From Rhizodiscina lignyota (Eukaryota > Ascomycota > Dothideomycetes > Aulographales > Rhizodiscinaceae), in contig ML978141.1 in assembly GCA_010015805.1 (NCBI GenBank), positions 186,001-250,000 on the forward strand: DNA of 64,000 nt, read 5' to 3'. Shown piece after piece: positions 32,544 through 46,388 of this stretch (the stretch's first letter is position 1; each line of letters begins with the position of its first letter). The position numbers and the translations under genes were made by a program. The notes under the pieces were generated by a model. The model searched no databases. It had not been told where the DNA came from and was given only the letters and a program-made list of their open reading frames with translations.

Positions 32544-33367
32544 TCCTCTTGCGGGTTGTGTCAGCATTTTATTGAGGATGAGAAATAAACAGGAAGAGGA
32601 TCAGGCTGAAATATAAGACGCCAGCCTTATGGCCGTCGAAAGACTTGTAACCATGCCGGTGTGATTTCCTTCTTAGTCGCTATTCGACTTACACATTCAG
32701 GGCATATCATGAAAACTGAAAGCTTCCGATGAAGCTCCGACGAAGCTAGCTCGACTTAATCACTCCGTCACTCACTGCTGCAAGTGAGGCCGGGACAGCG
32801 TGTCACGACGCGGCGTTTGGTGTTTCGGTGAAGGCAGTTGCTGTCCTGCATCCCACGAACGAGACTCGACGCGAGTTTGAATGAAGGCGACACTGAGCTC
32901 TGAAGCAGATGAGCAAGAGAGATGTCCTGATGCATCGAGGTTGAGTCCGTCTTGTCCAGGCAACGACGCGTCGAGGGCCCACGTTGCACTCCACACGTGA
33001 GCTCCATCCGCGAATCAATTGCGGGTCGGACGGCTTCATCTCAACCCTAACCCTCATAGGGCTGGGAATTCTTTGGGCATCAGAAGAGAGTCGGACTCAT
33101 TTTCTCGTATCATCCAATTAGATACTAGAGATAATCTTACCCTGGTTCTTAACGGAGTCTCTCATTATCAAGCGAACCAGATCAATACAGCGGAGAAGGT
33201 AGGTGAAGCTCCGTACGATCGACATTCATCGTATCGCGATATGTCGTAAACCTGGACCTGGTAGGATTGTTTGATTAAGAATCTCTGTCCTCTTTTGGGT
33301 AATTTCATCCTTCATCAATTGACTTCCATTTCCATAATAAATAATAAGGGCATCGCTCTTCGAAGAG
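32544..33367. other. Intergenic, divergent promoters
   Basis: About 820 bp between the 797-residue gene and the O-methyltransferase. Overlapping minus frames at 32768-33057 have no recognisable content. A short telomere-like string at 33045-33056 is too short to matter. Confidence 0.45.
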
Positions 33368-34757
33368 ATGAGTCGGCTCAACGACCTCGCAGCAGAAATC
33401 GCAAAGAGCACGGAGGAAGTCAGCGAATACTTTTCGACCAACAACCTCCCTCAGCCCTCATTCGAAATCAGCGCTCCAATTGATGCATTCGCCACAGCTC
33501 CAAGCGACATTCAAAATGCAAGAACAAAAGCAATCGAAGCCTCAATCGAACTCCAACAACTCCTCAACGGGAATGTCAACGTGATGATTCCAGACGTATC
33601 AAACCCGGCTTCCCACCATCCGAACCAAACACTGACCCGAAATAGACGAATGCTTCAAGCATGCGAGCAATATACCGCTTCAAAATAGCCAACCAATTCC
33701 CAATCGGCGAAGAGATTTCCTACTCCGAGCTCGCCGACCGTTGCGATCTGTATGAACATGATCTCCGCCGCCTCATCAGATACGCCATCGTCCGGTACCG
33801 CGTCTTCAAGGAAGCTCGAAAGGGCTACATCCAGCACACTGCAGCATCCAAACTACTAGCCGAGAGCACGAGCATCCAGAACGTTATGGCTCTCATCTTC
33901 GAAGAGACGTGGCCCGCAAATGCGAAGAGTGTAGATGCGCTGAGCAAGTTTGGCAAGAGCCAGGAACCAAATGCCACTGCAAGTCACTCCCCTAAATATT
34001 AACCTCTAAATTGAAAGGACCGATGAGACTGAAATAATCAAAGGGCTACTCCCTCGCAAATGATACCCCCCTCTCCATCTACTCCTTCCTGGCATCTCAC
34101 CCCGACCGCGCAAAGCGCTTCTCTTCCTCTATGGCCACAACCTCTGAGTCTGGCATGGCCGCCCTTGCCAAACTGTATGACTGGTCGGCCCTCTCGCCCG
34201 GCAGCACAGTCGTCGACGTCGGCGGGGCGCGCGGTCATGTCAGCGCGTACCTTGCACAGCGCTTCCCGCATCTCAACTTCGTAGTGCAGGACCTGCCCGC
34301 TGTGGTCGCTGGGTCCGAGATGAGCGGCGAGGACGATGCAGTGTACTACGTCCCCTCAGACGTGATAGATCGCGTGACGCTTCAGGCCCACGACTTTTTC
34401 ACTCCGCAACCGATCATCGGCGCAGCGGTATATCTAATCCGATACACGCTGCACAACTGGTCCGACGCGTACGCCGCGAAGATGCTGCGGTATCTAGTGC
34501 ACGCGATGGCACCGAGGGGCCAGATCGTGGTGCAGGATCATATGCTGCCGGAGCCGGGAACGCTGTCGCTGCTGAGGGAGAGGGAGATACGGGGGATGGA
34601 TTTAATCATGTTGAGCTTGTTCAATTCGAGAGAGAGGGAGGAGGCGGATTGGGCAGGGTTATTTGACATGGCGGACGAGAGGTTGAAATTGATGAGTGCG
34701 AAGAGGCTGGAAGAAGGTTCTGCTTCTGCGGTTATTGTGGCGGCGTTAGAGGGTTGA
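33368..34757 (+). CDS. O-methyltransferase, fungal COMT/OmtB-like
   Basis: Three exons, 33368-33595, 33646-33978 and 34044-34757, give 424 residues. The N-terminal dimerisation/winged-helix part reads AIYRFKIANQFPIGEEISYS, DLYEHDLRRLIRYAI and GYIQHTAASKLLAE. The Rossmann SAM site is VVDVGGARGHVSAYL, followed by NFVVQDLPAVV, AHDFFTPQPI and YTLHNWSDAYAAKMLRYL, where the His is at the expected catalytic-base position. Such enzymes methylate phenolic hydroxyls of polyketides. The second intron (33979-34043) must be GC-AG (ACT|GCAAGT..CAAAG|GGC) to give EPNAT|GYSLANDTPLSIY. No polyketide synthase is within the window, so pathway membership is open. Confidence 0.9.
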
Positions 34758-35124
34758 GTGTGGTGCTGGCTTCGAGCCGAGTCCGACTTGTCACAAAACC
34801 AGACAGAACAAGTGGTGAGATACTTTTAGGTATGCATTTGCATCTCATCGAGGTAATGAAACTGCAAACAGCTATTTGAAACAGCTGTTAACAAAATCTA
34901 ATCGTCCCAAACTCATCGCCACCCCAATGCATCAGTGTCTCAAAGTCAAACCATCATAAAAGAGAAGAAGAAGAACCGTGACCATGCCTATCAGCGCTAA
35001 GTTCAGGGCCGCATCGCAAAGCCCAGCAACCCACCAAAGCCCAAAAGCATCGCAAAGCATGCAATCCCAAAAATTCTGAGAAGGAAGGAAAAGGAAAAAG
35101 GAGAGCATCATCATTCCGCGTAGC
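34758..35124. other. Convergent 3' gap
   Basis: About 370 bp between the O-methyltransferase and HDA1 3' ends. It holds only the two 3' flanks as far as I can see. Confidence 0.5.
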
Positions 35125-38100
35125 TCAGTAAGGACGCTTGGCAGGGCTTCTCAACGGGCTCGTAATCTCGAAAGTACCCTTCGGCGGCAGCTTCGGCAAC
35201 GCGGGCACCAGACCAGTTCCAGCTCGCACACCAGTTTGATACTCCACTCCCTCCAATGCGTCGAGTCCAGGAGGCACCTTCTTCGTCGGAGAAATCCTAT
35301 CGCCACCATTCGCAGCCACCGAGCTCGCGGCAAGCTGTGCACGCTTTTTGGCCTCTCGTGCCTCACGCTCCTCTCGTGCCTTCTCCTCTCGGGCCTTCTT
35401 CTCCTGGGCCTTCTTCTCCTCACGCCACTTCGCCGTATGCTCGAACATGTTGGAAAACACCTGTATTTTGTGCTCTGCGAGCATAGCATTGAGGTTTACT
35501 TGTGGTGACTGCACCAACGAGCCGTACTTCTTTCGCTTCTTGACGGCGCGCGCCGGATCCCATGCTGCGTGGTTGTTCGCCACGAAGATGAGGGAGTGCT
35601 TTGTTTCCTGTGAGAACCATAGGATCCATCCACACAGAGGTGGATTGTAAAGGGGGGGGATAGAGAGACTTACTCTAAAATACCATTCAGGGAGGAGGTC
35701 GTCCGGATCGGGGCGCTTGACGGATTGGATGACGTTGCCCGCGACGAAGCCGAAGATGAAGTCGATGAAGTCTTCAACGCGTCCTTTCTCTATGTGAGTA
35801 ACACTATGCTGCTGCATCTGGGACCAGGGGGAGACTCACGGTTGTTGTCATTGAGAAGATGGACCAGACCCGAATAGGCATCGCCAATGCCAACGACGAA
35901 GAGATGAGTAGCTAAGCTTGTGCTGTACGGGACGAATTAGCACAGATAAAGGCAATGCCGGCTATATACATACTAGATGTAGTTGTCCCACAGGTAAGTC
36001 GCGATCTCTCGCGTGTTCGCTACACGAGTGTTGTGATCTGCAGTGGCTCGATCTTCCCATTGGTCCTGCAGCCGGTAAGCACTTTCTTCGCCACGAAGCA
36101 GGAGGAGACGCATACCTCATATACTCCAGAAACTGTGGGGATGTTGACATCAATGACGCCAAAGCCCTGTTTCACGGCCCACTCGACGTATGTCTTCGAA
36201 TCATCAGCCTTCGATACTAGTCAGCCCAAAGTGGTGTTAGTGGATCTCATATCATACCAGCCATGCATTATCTAGTTCGACTTTACCCGTTCGCATGTTT
36301 GGACCAGCACTGATCATCTCCGGGGGGTCGTGGAATATGAGAAGAACAGGGACTTTCTCATCGTAGTTCGGACTATTTCTGGGTGAGCTTCTGTAAATAA
36401 GGCAGGGGCGGACTACTCACGTTACTAGGACTTGGCCTTCATAAGATCTTGACAATCCATCTCGAATGATGGGCAAGGGTCGCATCTTGAACTCATCCCA
36501 CATCTTATCTTTCTTCCAGCCACTGACAATCTCACTGACCTTGGTAGGAGTGGCAGGCAACGCCTTAAGGCTAGCAAGTTGGCCAGCCAGGTCGCCGTCA
36601 GACAAGTGTGCCAATGAGTCGAAGCGCTCTTTCAAGATCGCGCCAGCGCCTGGTTGGTAGAGTCGTTTCCAGAACCGTGATTGCTGCACAATAACCGACT
36701 GGATGTCATCGATAGCGGCGTCGGTGGGGTCGATGTCGAGAATACGGTCCGGAGGCTCGCCCATCAGTGTTCGTGTCACAGCAAGAGCTGACTTGGAGAT
36801 TGAACGCAGATTATAGCCTCCTTCAAGAACGACAGCCACCTTGCCTTTTGCGAGGGACATGAGCATGTGTGTCATATGCGCGTATCCTGCGGGAGATATG
36901 TGGCATTGTCCAAGAGTGTCACCCTCGGCCGCGTCGAATCCAGCCGCAATGATGACCAGATCGGGGTCGAATTCCCTGGCAATCGGCATGACGACTTTCT
37001 GAAACGCCAAAAGATAGTCTGCATCCGTCTTGCCATGTGATGACCAAGGAATGTTGACGTTGTAACCAAGACCTTCGCCCTCGCCGCAGTGCTTGTGGTC
37101 TCCAAACGGACCTGGTGGGTAGAAATTGCCGTCGCAGTGGACATGAAGCGAGATGTACAGGACGTTCGGGTCCTTGTAGAAGGCTTCCTGGACCCCATTG
37201 CCGTGATGGACATCCCAATCTAGAACGAAAACCTTTCGACACTTGTCGGGAAAGTCGCGCTGGCAGACCCTGGCAGCGACGCCTACATTATCGAAGAAGC
37301 AGAAACCGCTAGCCTCATCTGACTCGGCGTGATGTCCAGGTGGCCGAATAACAGCTATGGAATTCTTGACATGGCCAGCTACAACGGCACGGCAGGCTTC
37401 AATGGCTCCACCGCAAGAGAGCTTTGCGCAGAAAAAGGTCATTTTATGCAGGTAGATGGACTCGTGCCTCCTTTCCTCTTCAATGAGTTCATTGTTGCTC
37501 ATGTTTGGGAGACCTTCAGCCCATCCGTAGTGCTCGGAGGTGTGTACCAGACATATTTCCGCTGGTGTGGCCTCGCGCGCTCTAATCCGCCAAAGCTTAT
37601 AGTGGTCCTCGGGGCTTGGGTCGGCAAGCTCATCGACAACTAAGCCAGCTTTGCTGAGCTCCGTGAAGATCTCATGGGTTCGCCTTGGATCCTCAGGGTG
37701 GTAATCGTTACCGATCTTGTCGTAGTGGATGAGTTCAGTGTGAAACCGCATCCGCACGTCGTACACGAGTCCTGACTGGTTCGAAGAGTAAGGGAGAGCG
37801 AGAGTCTTTGGCTGCGGGATCACCACCTGCACAGAGGTGTTGCCATCAGGAGCGGTCGTGTCGAACTTGTCGTACGGTACTGGGCTGTCGTCGCCAATCG
37901 AGCTGAGTTCTGATGAGGCGTCGCTATTCGAAGAAACGTCCCGGATCGGTGCGATCTCGGGGCGCATTTGGGGTTGTGGCAGGGTTGACTCATCGACATT
38001 ATCGAAGAGAGTGGAGGATGGCGCAGCTAGAGTCTCAGTTTCGAGGACGAAGACTGCCGGATTGACAGTTCCAGTTGCGTTATCCACGTCCAAATCTTTC

Positions 38101-38144
38101 ATCATCACGTCATCACCTCCAACGGCATCCATGATGCCCTCCAT
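35125..38144 (-). CDS. HDA1: Class II histone deacetylase HDA1/Clr3 with Arb2 domain
   Basis: Seven exons: 36421-38144, 36258-36372, 36116-36208, 35974-36065, 35840-35922, 35674-35789 and 35125-35607. They give 901 residues; all six introns are 48-66 bp and in phase. The zinc-dependent HDAC domain shows VIRPPGHHAESDEASGFCFF (266-272 core), LDWDVHHGNGVQ (309-317 core) and SLHVHCDGNFYPPGP, with catalytic His pairs and zinc Asp present. The C-terminal Arb2 domain includes VPVLLIFHDPPEMISAGPNM, VVGIGDAYSGLVHLL and HSLIFVANNHAAWDPA. This two-domain layout is that of yeast Hda1 and fission-yeast Clr3, which remove acetyl groups from H3/H2B tails for silencing. A final 60-residue charged KKA/REE coiled-coil segment precedes a Pro-rich end. 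Confidence 0.95.
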
Positions 38145-40371
<2,227 letters not shown>

Positions 40372-40753
40372 TTTGCTATGTGCGAGAGGGTGATTTCTGC
40401 GGCAATCGAGTGTTGGCGAAGAGGATGAAGAGAGGAAGAAGCGTTGCGGTGTGACAGAAGTGCTGTTGGGCAAAAAATTCGGCACGGATGGTGGGGTGAT
40501 GGCGCAGGCGGGCAGCAGCTCAGCTTAGCTCCCTCTTCTTATACGCAATGGCGTCACTAGCCGTGCTTTGTTTTCAGTTGCTCGACTGAATTTCGATCCC
40601 GCGAGGCGTGAGCTTGTTATACGTCTGCTCCCGTACTTCATTATCCGGCACTTCTCGTCGCCTTTTCGCGCCGTCTCCCTCATTCCCTCCGGCCGCGGAA
40701 GAGAAGGCTGCGATCCCGCAAGTCCCCGATACATCGTGGACAGCGAGGTATAA

Positions 40754-40882
40754 CATGACATTCGGCCTTGAAGTCGATGAATTCAGACCATACTCACCTC
40801 AAGACGCCCTCGCTCATACCATCGCCGCCAGCGCGGGACAGAATACGCTCTCCTCTGTAGTGGCGGCGGCTGCCGGTGCTTA
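40754..40882 (+). other. Short orphan frame, possible gene fragment
   Basis: ATG-initiated 42-residue frame reading FGLEVDEFRPYSPQDALAHT then SAGQNTLSSVVAAAAGA and a stop. The PYSPQDALAHT and QNTLSS pieces recall the Tim17-like subunit of respiratory complex I (NDUFA11/21.3-kDa type), but the rest of that protein is absent downstream. It may be an internally deleted remnant or chance. Confidence 0.2.
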
Positions 40883-41210
40883 GCAATGGTTTGACTCAAC
40901 GCTGCCTCTCCTCCAAACTCTTCAGTCCACACGACCGCGTTTACGAGCACTCCCAGACGAGCGTAACATAACCGATTAGCCAGCTATCTTTACCTTACGA
41001 AGGACCTGGAGCTGTTTCGGGCCCGGCTTGGTGGTAGAGTGGCTCGACTCCTTGGAAATGGACATTTCGGTCGTCTCAGGGTGAAGTCGATTGGATGCGG
41101 ATGCGAAAAGCAGCGGTATACTCACGGGTTCGCGGATGCTGACTCGCCGCCGATCACTTTGCTGTTCTTATTAATACCTTCTTACGCCTCTACAGTTCTC
41201 GATGGCTGAG

Positions 41211-41420
41211 TTGACTCTCCTGGGCGGCTCTCGGTCTGCTCGGCGACATTCCCCCATATATCGATGCCGCTGATGCCGCACAGGAGCTGCTTGAGTATAT
41301 GGAAGCTCCTGGCCACCTCAATGTTGCCCATAAGAAGGATGTTCCTGCCGACATACCCAGTAAGTATAAGATGACGTGTCAAATAGCCCTCCTGAACCAT
41401 TCAGGAGATATTCTGCTTTA
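41211..41420 (+). other. Orphan open frame, possible gene fragment
   Basis: A plus-strand frame open for about 70 codons without a proper start, reading LGLLGDIPPYIDAADAAQEL, EYMEAPGHLNVAHKKDV and ending in TAA. An alternative frame just upstream starts MAELTLLGG, so one frame change may separate the two. I do not recognise the protein. It could be a remnant. Confidence 0.25.
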
Positions 41421-41848
41421 AAGATGGAGAATTTCCGCTGTGGGTACTACGGATATCCACGCACGTGCGATGGAGTTGAAAGGCTATCTGTCCAAGTAGG
41501 TCCGTCGAGAGCGTACAGTGCCGTATGGTCAGTGATAGGAGCTACTTAAGCATACAAATGAACATATTTCCCTGCATGGAGATATTCTCCCAGGCGATCA
41601 TCTTCTCTCCCTGAACCTGAATTCTGCAAAATCGTTGCGCTGTGATTGGACGTCGCGGGCAGCGGCTAGTTCCGGGCAGCGAAGCTCTTCGCTCGTTCCT
41701 CGAAACTTCAGCAACATCCGTCACACCACCAACATCCAGCACTACCACGACTCAATTGGCGCTCCGCAGGCCGCTCCCGGAGTCCCTCACGTCCTCCTTG
41801 AGCTGCCCGCACAAACAACTCTCCACTCCAACCGCACAACAACTCGCC

Positions 41849-42603
41849 ATGCTCTTCCGTACCTCTATCGCGCGAGCTTCGCAGCTCTCCGCGTCCGCCA
41901 GCCGGCACGCTCACACCAGCCTCCTGCGCTCGCCGGCACCTCTGGCTGCATGCAAATTTCAGCAGAAGAGGTTCAATGCAGGCCATGCCATCTCCAACCC
42001 GACCCTGGCGGACATTGAGAGACGGTGGGAGTCGATGCCGCCTCAGGAGCAAGCCGATCTGTGGATGGCGCTGAGGGACAGGATGAAGAAGGATTGGAAT
42101 GAGATGACGACGCAGGAGAAGAAGGCTGGTATGTGCTATACACCTACCCTCTTTTGAATCCTGGAATATGCACTCTTAAGGTGATATCCCTTGGTGCGAA
42201 TACTTCGGCTAACGTTGTCAAAAAGCATACTGGATCGCGTTTGGCCCCCATGGCCCTCGTGCTGAGCCTCCTCCAGGTGAAGGCTGGAAGGTCTTCCGCT
42301 ACACCATGTACGGTCTGGTTGTTTCGAGCATCGTGTTCGCCATCACACGTTACTTTGCTCGTCCGCCGCCAAGGACAATGACCAAGGAGTGGCAGGAGGC
42401 GTCGAACGAGTACATGAAGGTATGTCCTCCAACCAAAAATCTATTAATCAATGAAGTATGTGCTTGAGAGCAGTGCTAATATATTACAGTCACAAAACAT
42501 CAACCCCATCACCGGTATTTCCTCCGAAGGCTACAAGGGCAGGGGCATGGTACAGAGCCGGACAGCGAAAGAGCAGGGCATCAGTCTGGAGCCAGAAGAG
42601 TAA
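41849..42603 (+). CDS. COX5: Cytochrome c oxidase subunit V (COX4 family)
   Basis: Three exons, 41849-42128, 42226-42419 and 42490-42603, give 195 residues. An Arg/Ser/Ala-rich presequence (MLFRTSIARASQLSASASRH) directs it to mitochondria. The matrix part reads SNPTLADIERRWESMPPQEQ and MTTQEKKAAYWIAFGPHGPR. One membrane helix follows (TMYGLVVSSIVFAITRYFA), then NPITGISSEGYKGRGMVQS. These are typical blocks of the nuclear-encoded complex IV subunit called COX5 in yeast and COX4 in animals, needed for assembly and regulation of the oxidase. Junctions are clean and the gene looks functional. Confidence 0.93.
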
Positions 42604-43251
42604 AAGTCTCTCCTCTTTTTCTCTTAAATCTTGCGTGTCGTCATTCGAGCATCGCTGGATTGCTTCGCTGTTTCCCGCCTCGTAAATCGCAATTGTATCT
42701 GTTTAATCGCGTCAAGGTGGGCAACGTCGCAGTCCACGTGAGCTTTGAAGTGGGCAGAAGATGATATCGTCCGTCCTTGTTGTAGCAGTATTTCCTTGTG
42801 CCATTGTACAGAAAATTAGAGGCATATCTCCCGACAACCATTGATTTTCTTGTGTCATATCTGGTACTCCATTTGGCCGAGGTGCCATTCAACCTTTATG
42901 CATCGTGAACGTCATGCACTAATGACATTAACCAACCCGTTTGCAAGTATGGAATTAAGGGTTTTGAGACTGAACTATGAAGCCGTGAATCTTGATTTCG
43001 TTAAAGCATAAGTCTTTTGGTATATACCGTTGATTATCTGCCAGCCAGTGCAACATTAAGCATGAATCTTCCGGGTACGACCCGGTTTTCTTTACCATTT
43101 ATTAGCAAGCTATCAGTCCTAGTCGTAACCATCTTTCGTAATCGTGAAAATAAAATATCCGAACTTTTAGCCAGACAGCCATGACTCTCACCACAGCGCA
43201 GTCAACATCGAGTGTCTCTCGCTCATTCCCAACATTGGGCCTCTCACTCAT
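42604..43251. other. Convergent 3' gap
   Basis: About 650 bp of AT-richer sequence between the COX5 and RNase H1 stop codons. No gene is supported. The minus frame at 42641-42892 lacks recognisable content. Confidence 0.5.
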
Positions 43252-44672
43252 TCAATCATCACCCGCCGCCGCCTCAGCAGCCTCAGCAGCAGCCTCCGCC
43301 CTCCGCTGATCCCTCCCCTGCTTCGCCCCGTTTACAGCCAACGCATCAGCAGCAACATTTCCCGGATCGTTCGCATGTCCCTTCAGCCACTTGAAATCCG
43401 TGGTCACTCCACTCTCCGTTCTTACATCGATTCTCTCAACAATCGCTTCCACGATGTCTTTGTTTTCGACGGGCTTCTTGGCAGATGTCACCCATCCGTT
43501 GTTGCGCCACGTCTTGTGCCAGATTGTCGCGCAGTTGATTGCGTAGTTTGAGTCGCTGTAGATGGTGCACGGGCGGTCGAGAGGGGTGAGGTCGAGTGCG
43601 CGTTGGATGGCGGTGAGTTCGGCGCGTTGGTTGGTTTGGCGCGGGCCGGAGAGGGGGGCGGATATGTTTCTGTCATTTACCTTTAGACTTGGGTTGTCGT
43701 ATAGGACGAAATAGGTTACGAGAATGCATATACGTACCGTGAGTCACCAGGACCGAAGAACACGCCAATTCCAGCGACTGAGCCCAGCTGGCCATTGCCA
43801 AGAGAGCTGCCGTCGGTGTAGATGTTCAACATGCCGGTAGCTGGTGGTGCTTTCGGCATGAGCTTTGTTGCGTTCATAATCTTCTCGCTCTTGTACTCAA
43901 TCTTACCAGTCTCAGGGTTCATGATGACGCGTGGATCGAAACCATCTTCTGCATCTGCAGGCAGTGGACCTTCGCCAGGGTCGTACGCGACGTCCTCATC
44001 GTCTGGAGCTTGGGCAGTAGCAACGCTTGCGTCGTCGTTCTTCCTCAGTTTCTTTGTGGCTGGAGTTTCGCTCTTGACTTTCTGGCCAGAACCTTTCTTC
44101 GACATGTCCACGCTGTCTGCTTGACCGAATGTGACCGTGACGTTGGACAATCCTTGACCGTCGGACTTGCCTGCCTTCACGAACGCATCTGCTTCCGACC
44201 TTGTAGCAAAGCTCTTGTGCTTTGGTTTGGTCCAGCCTGTTATTTGTGCTTGCGCCGTTGGCCAATCGGTGTACACGCCTGGGGTTCTGCCATTCTGTAC
44301 TGCGTAGTACTTCGTAGGCATGGAAGAGGATGTGGGAGACTTTGAGGGGGTATTGTTCATGTAGGCTTCTGCGTCGGTGAGGGAGGTGAATGACTTGACT
44401 GTGTAGACTAGCAGTTGGTCGATTGTTCACTGACGTGACTCAGGACGCTGTGTCCATATTGAAAACTCACATTCTGCCTTTTTGAAGCCCTTTATTTGCG
44501 ACAGACAATCGTTCCAACTGTGATAAATGCCAGGTTCCTTGCCTATCCTGACAGCGTAGAACTTTGGACCAGCTTCTCTCTTGCGTTTCGTGCCCGAAGA
44601 CGTGCTCGTTCTTTCCGATTTAGCTGATTTGGTGTCGTCCGCGTCTGGGAGAGATACATTTGGGGAAGCCAT
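43252..44672 (-). CDS. rnh1: Ribonuclease H1 with two hybrid-binding domains
   Basis: Three exons, 44471-44672, 43738-44407 and 43252-43669, give 429 residues. The upstream GTG at 44783 is open but is not a normal start, so the ATG at 44672 is used. Two N-terminal hybrid-binding domains are visible, GPKFYAVRIGKEPGIYHSW and TKYYAVQNGRTPGVYTDW, separated by a short linker. A charged linker leads to the catalytic domain: TGMLNIYTDGSSLGNG (first Asp), QTNQRAELTAIQRAL (Glu), CTIYSDSNYAINC (Asp) and WLKGHANDPGNVAADALA (last Asp). The enzyme cleaves the RNA of RNA:DNA hybrids in the nucleus and possibly mitochondria. The end is an Ala/Glu-rich low-complexity tail. Confidence 0.94.
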
Positions 44673-45460
44673 GACTGGTTGATAGGGGTTGGCGACGGCG
44701 TCCTTGAGGATGGATTTGTCGAACGTAGTTCGTCGAAATGAGATGGACTGGAGTAATCGAGATGTGAAAGTCGCACCTGCCACGGTTTTGATGGCCCTGG
44801 GGTTCGGAAATGACGCTACACAATTTAACGGTGGGGCTCTTGACGCTGTACGCAGAATTGTCTAGACAGAGTTCAGGAATTAGCAAAACGCGTCCAATGG
44901 TATCTCGTACAGGGCGAATGAGAAGTCTCCGATGCATCTGGAGTCAGCGAGTGCTAGTATGGCACTCTACCAACCCATTGCGAGGATATATCCAAGCTCA
45001 AGATGATCGGACTGTTTTCAGTTGATGTCATTTAACTTTTTTTATACTCACTGAGAAACGGACCTGATAAAGTCAATTGGATTTTGATGCTGCCATCCGG
45101 ACAGTGTGAGAAGAGAGGAGCAGAGATGAGGGCTGGACTGCAAGGAAACAGGAGAGTGGGTGGGTGGTCGGCCGAACCTTGGAAGAGGAGAGAGGGGGTG
45201 CCATCACACAGGACATGGAGGTACCAAGTTACATTGTCGAGCAGCCATGCCTCTTTCGTCATAGCCGGATTTAGGATATTCTGCCCGCAGCGCACGACAA
45301 AGAAATCCATCACTTCATTCACCAAGTTGAAGGCATCTTTCCCCTTATTTAATTTCCACTGTATTTGCTTGCACAAGATGGTGACGCTTTTTCTTCGCAA
45401 AACCCATTAAAATGTCTTGCTGGCGTTGATTGCTGGATTGCTTTGCTTGAGGTTCACTAT
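44673..45460. other. RNase H1 promoter region
   Basis: About 790 bp. The minus frame continues open upstream of the RNase H1 ATG without another ATG. No other feature is supported. Confidence 0.4.
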
Positions 45461-46388
45461 GCGCTGTCTCGACACTTTAGACACTGCCGGGTATGAGCAG
45501 AGTGGGGAGGAGGTTGAGTCCAGGGCTTTGGGCCGCCAGGTACCTTTTTCTTTACTCCGTAATTTCTTTTTAAACTATTGTTCCGTCGAACGCAGCTTCC
45601 ACTGCTCCAGGAAGGCTCGAACACCTCTGCACTATCCTAGATACTGCCTCTATCTAACCGCATGTTGCGCGTCTAGCCTTCCTTCGAACCTCATAGCGTT
45701 GGTGGGCACGTGGGGTGGGAGGCTTCCAGTGCAAAAGAGAACATGTTCGAGGTATGAAATCACAGCTAAATCGAATATTGAACTGGGAGTCTTCTCATTC
45801 AGATATCTCAATTCTCTCGTGTTCTGTTTGCCAAAATTCGAGCATATGGGTTTTCGTTTTTGACACTATTCCGTTATCACCGCCATCCGACCTTCATTTC
45901 GTCCTCAAAGCTCGTGATTCTCTCCTCGATTATTTACCTTGAAACTCGTGATCATCTCCTCACAACATCCACAGGGCCGACATGCAGCAGATCGCTATCG
46001 TCTTCGCCTCCACAGGGCACGCTCTGTGATTCTCACACCAGCAGAGCTCGTTGAAATACGCGCGGCTCAACGAACTTTCGAAGGAGCATACATTCGTACA
46101 GCACTGGGCCAATTCTCCTTTGCGCTCGTTGTGCTCAAGATTTTTACGTCCGAATTCTACAGTATTGGGGCACTCTTTGCGGTGTATGGCGCCGGTGTAC
46201 TGTTCACGAGCTTGTTCAGACGATGGCAAGGCAACAAGCAGTTTTTTACTGAAGTGGGAGAGGATGGACTTCACCGCCAGAGATTCAGGACGAGTGGGAA
46301 TGTGGTCACGGTCTTGACGGCGTTGAGCGTGGCAGCGTACATTTCTCTGCTTGTTCTGACATTGAGACTCGGTACTTCAGTCCAATAG
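45458..46388 (+). CDS. DUF202 membrane protein; 5' exon uncertain
   Basis: The last exon, open from about 45976 to the stop at 46388, contains no in-frame ATG at all, so an upstream exon must supply the start. A candidate is 45458-45540 (ATG, MRCLDTLDTAGYEQ, donor GTACCT), which would join in phase to the CACAG acceptor at about 45976 across an unusually long 436-bp intron. The conserved part reads LVEIRAAQRTFEGAYIRTAL, then three hydrophobic helices: FSFALVVLKIFTSEFYSIGAL, ALFAVYGAGVLFTSLF and VVTVLTALSVAAYISLLVLTL. A RAAQRTF-type motif before three helices is the DUF202 signature, shared with the VTC membrane domain. Function is unknown. Confidence 0.6.

Larger units (their letters stand above)
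40372..41848. other. Intergenic with two orphan coding fragments
   Basis: 1.5 kb between divergent GAPDH and COX5. Besides the promoters it contains two short protein-like plus-strand pieces listed separately (40754-40882 and about 41211-41420). Confidence 0.45.

Noticed and set aside
33042-33057. Telomere-like aaccctaaccct string
   Set aside because: Only two units inside a gene-rich region; no array, so chance.
43270-43310. Repeat of gca/gct codons near the RNase H1 stop
   Set aside because: Simple Ala/Glu low-complexity tail, common in fungal proteins.
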